Shown here piece after piece: positions 29,933 to 31,562 of a stretch of 31,562 nt of DNA. Under the pieces are notes generated by a model that saw only the letters and a list, made by a program, of their open reading frames with translations, had not been told where the DNA came from and searched no databases. The stretch lies in NCBI GenBank assembly GCA_023457495.1, contig JAEWLQ010000105.1, positions 1-31,562 of the forward strand. The letters run 5' to 3'. The DNA is from Pseudomonadota bacterium. GTDB lineage: Bacteria > Pseudomonadota > Gammaproteobacteria > Steroidobacterales > Steroidobacteraceae. Both the position numbers and the translations under genes were made by a program. Positions within the stretch are counted from its first letter, which is position 1. Every line of letters starts with the position of its first letter.

Positions 29933-31562
29933 TTCTGCACCAGGTAGTCAGGCGAGATCAGCACGAGGAAGGATCCCGCGGCCAGCATGTCGAGTTTCGC
30001 GCTCGCGCTGCTCGAGGACGTGATGCCGTAGGAGCGCAACGCGCGATTGAGAACGTCCAGCGTCTCGCCCGAAAGCTGGTTCGCGCTGAAATGCAGATCC
30101 AGCCAGTCGATCACGGCGGGAATGTCGTGTGCGATCGGCAGCAGCGCGGCGTAGGCCGGTTTCACATCCCGCACGCCGTCGCGCGTCACGGACTGCATGA
30201 AGTTGATGTAGCCGGCCGTGCTCGACTCGTTCAGAAGCTGGAACTCCGGCGCCTGCTTGCCAGCCACCGCGATCGCGGTGTTCGGCGGCACGTAGCCGGG
30301 CCGGAAGAAATTGAACACGGATGGCGCGCGCAGCGGGCTCTGCGCGAGTTGCCGGTCGCTCTCCGAGAGATCGTCGATCTCCCACGCGCCGTTGTCGGAT
30401 GCAGCCTCCGCCGTGCGCGCCCATTGCACGAAACGCACGATGGGCTCGCGCAGCTTGCCGCGCAGCGTGTCGTCATCGGTGGGCAGCGCGCGCGCTTCCT
30501 CGTCCGTGAGGATCGCGGTCCACACCGCCTTGAGATCGCCGCGCACGTCGTTGCCGTTGTTGCCGAAGACCGTCGCGACGCGTTGCACGTAGGCGGGAGA
30601 CGGATTGCTGGTCACGAGCTTCTGGATCATCTGCCGCGCGAAGAATGGCCCGGTGTTCGCGTGGTAGAAGAGCCGGTCGAGCGCGATGGTCAAAGCGTCC
30701 GCACCGGGCGTCGTGCTCGAGATGCTGGCGCCGAGGAAGTTCTTGTCCATGCGCGAGTGGTTGTTGGGGTTGAGGCGCATCCGGTTGATGGCGAAATGCG
30801 TGCTCGGGATTTCACTACGCGACCAGGCGACCGGCGTGCGGCTGCCGCCGTTCGATAGATAGTCGAAGTTGTAGCCGGTGAAGACCCGCGCGAGATTGCT
30901 CACGTCGTCGGGGCCGTAGGTCTCGATCGGCTTGTTCTCTGCGTCGAGCTTCGGCGTGCCGTCGAGGTTCAGCTCGTGCAGGCCGATCGTGAAGAGCTGC
31001 ATGACCTCGCGCGCGTAATTCTCGTCCGGTTGCCGGCCGCGTGAGTTCTCGCCTAGATTGCCGCGCGTGTTGAGGAAGAAACCCATCGCGGCATTGAGCG
31101 TGAGCGCTTCGAGGAGCTCACGGAAATTGCCGAAGGCGTGCGCGGTGAGCACGTCCCAGTACGCGGCGATCAGATAGGGCGGGTAGAACACGTTGATCGG
31201 AGTGAGACTCACGACGAACTGTTCCGACAACGCCAGCGCCACACGCTTGCGCATCTGATCCGGGCCGGCGATGAGCTGGTTCCAGATCATGTAGTCGCCG
31301 GGCGTGCGACTGAGGTAGCGCTCCTCCGCGGTGATGGCGTTGTAGCCGCGGGAATCGAGCCAGGCACAGCCGGTCTGGCCCGCGGGTTCGGCGAAGCGCG
31401 CATTGAGCCACGCGAGGATGCCACCGCCGCGCAGCGCGGCGATGTCCGCATCGGTCACGGAGAACTGCGCCTGCTGCAGGAAGCGCGCGGCCTCGGCGTC
31501 GGTCGCGGGGGTTCGATCGACCAGCGGGGGTGGGCGCGGTCCGGGCGCGGGTGGTGGTGGGA
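29929..31562 (-). CDS. DUF1800 family protein, copy 2 (5' partial)
   Basis: The frame stays open to the window edge, so the N-terminus is missing; a GTG at 31458 only marks an internal valine. The visible part begins with a proline-rich linker (PPPPAPGPRPPPLVDRTPAT). The DUF1800 domain then starts at DAEAARFLQQAQFSVTDADI and matches copy 1 throughout, for example ENYAREVMQLFTIGLHELNL, NNHSRMDKNFLG, ARQMIQKLVTSNPSPAYVQR and VFNFFRPGYVPPN. Its linker differs from the PAPSP repeats of copy 1. It is translationally coupled to the DUF1501 copy-2 gene. Confidence 0.9.
   Translation of the reverse strand, partial: PPPPAPGPRPPPLVDRTPATDAEAARFLQQAQFSVTDADIAALRGGGILAWLNARFAEPAGQTGCAWLDSRGYNAITAEERYLSRTPGDYMIWNQLIAGPDQMRKRVALALSEQFVVSLTPINVFYPPYLIAAYWDVLTAHAFGNFRELLEALTLNAAMGFFLNTRGNLGENSRGRQPDENYAREVMQLFTIGLHELNLDGTPKLDAENKPIETYGPDDVSNLARVFTGYNFDYLSNGGSRTPVAWSRSEIPSTHFAINRMRLNPNNHSRMDKNFLGASISSTTPGADALTIALDRLFYHANTGPFFARQMIQKLVTSNPSPAYVQRVATVFGNNGNDVRGDLKAVWTAILTDEEARALPTDDDTLRGKLREPIVRFVQWARTAEAASDNGAWEIDDLSESDRQLAQSPLRAPSVFNFFRPGYVPPNTAIAVAGKQAPEFQLLNESSTAGYINFMQSVTRDGVRDVKPAYAALLPIAHDIPAVIDWLDLHFSANQLSGETLDVLNRALRSYGITSSSSASAKLDMLAAGSFLVLISPDYLVQK

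Overview
The window is high-GC DNA (by eye about two thirds G+C) whose gene content points to a Gram-negative proteobacterium. It encodes HrpB, lipoproteins with lipoboxes, an outer-membrane barrel, many Tat-exported proteins, PhoX and tandem DUF1800/DUF1501 pairs. A gammaproteobacterium of the Steroidobacterales/Nevskiales/Xanthomonadales type is the best guess, but no rRNA or other marker proves it.

Layout. (1) 1-2485: a forward operon of a membrane-anchored c-type cytochrome fused to leucine-rich repeats (5' end off the window), a cytochrome b561-like protein and a Tat-exported sugar-isomerase-like TIM barrel. (2) 2524-5328: a TraB/GumN-like protein divergent from a Tat-exported GH29 alpha-L-fucosidase. 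(3) 5329-8800: a visibly AT-richer island on the minus strand with a small helical protein, an XRE regulator, a retron-like reverse transcriptase and an unrecognised 294-residue protein, preceded by a long leader with an rrn-type boxB/boxA. (4) 8802-9146: a tRNA-Ile(CAU) gene split by a 272-nt Azoarcus-type group I intron. (5) 9266-20099 and on to 21004: housekeeping and envelope genes (SPFH protein plus Arc-type repressor, thioredoxin lipoprotein, PhoX phosphatase, DUF2799 lipoprotein, outer-membrane barrel, HrpB, YpfJ-like metallopeptidase, GFA protein, and a membrane protein/YozG-like repressor/hydrolase operon behind a double operator). (6) 21030-25199: VOC protein, two-domain redoxin, a 105-bp inverted-repeat element, a LysR/cupin divergent pair and a secreted coiled-coil protein. 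(7) 25203-31562: two tandem copies of a DUF1800-DUF1501 operon, the second cut by the window end.

The most interesting part is 5544-9146. The reverse transcriptase has the retron-type NAxxH motif but VHN where retrons have VTG. It sits in an operon with a regulator, a small protein and a candidate effector. The roughly 325-nt untranslated leader begins with a boxB hairpin and a perfect match to the rrn boxA antiterminator, the kind of signal used to transcribe long untranslated RNA. I read it as a retron-like or DRT-like defence system with a candidate ncRNA in its leader, next to the 3' end of an intron-bearing tRNA gene. The function is inference; the motifs are read from the sequence.
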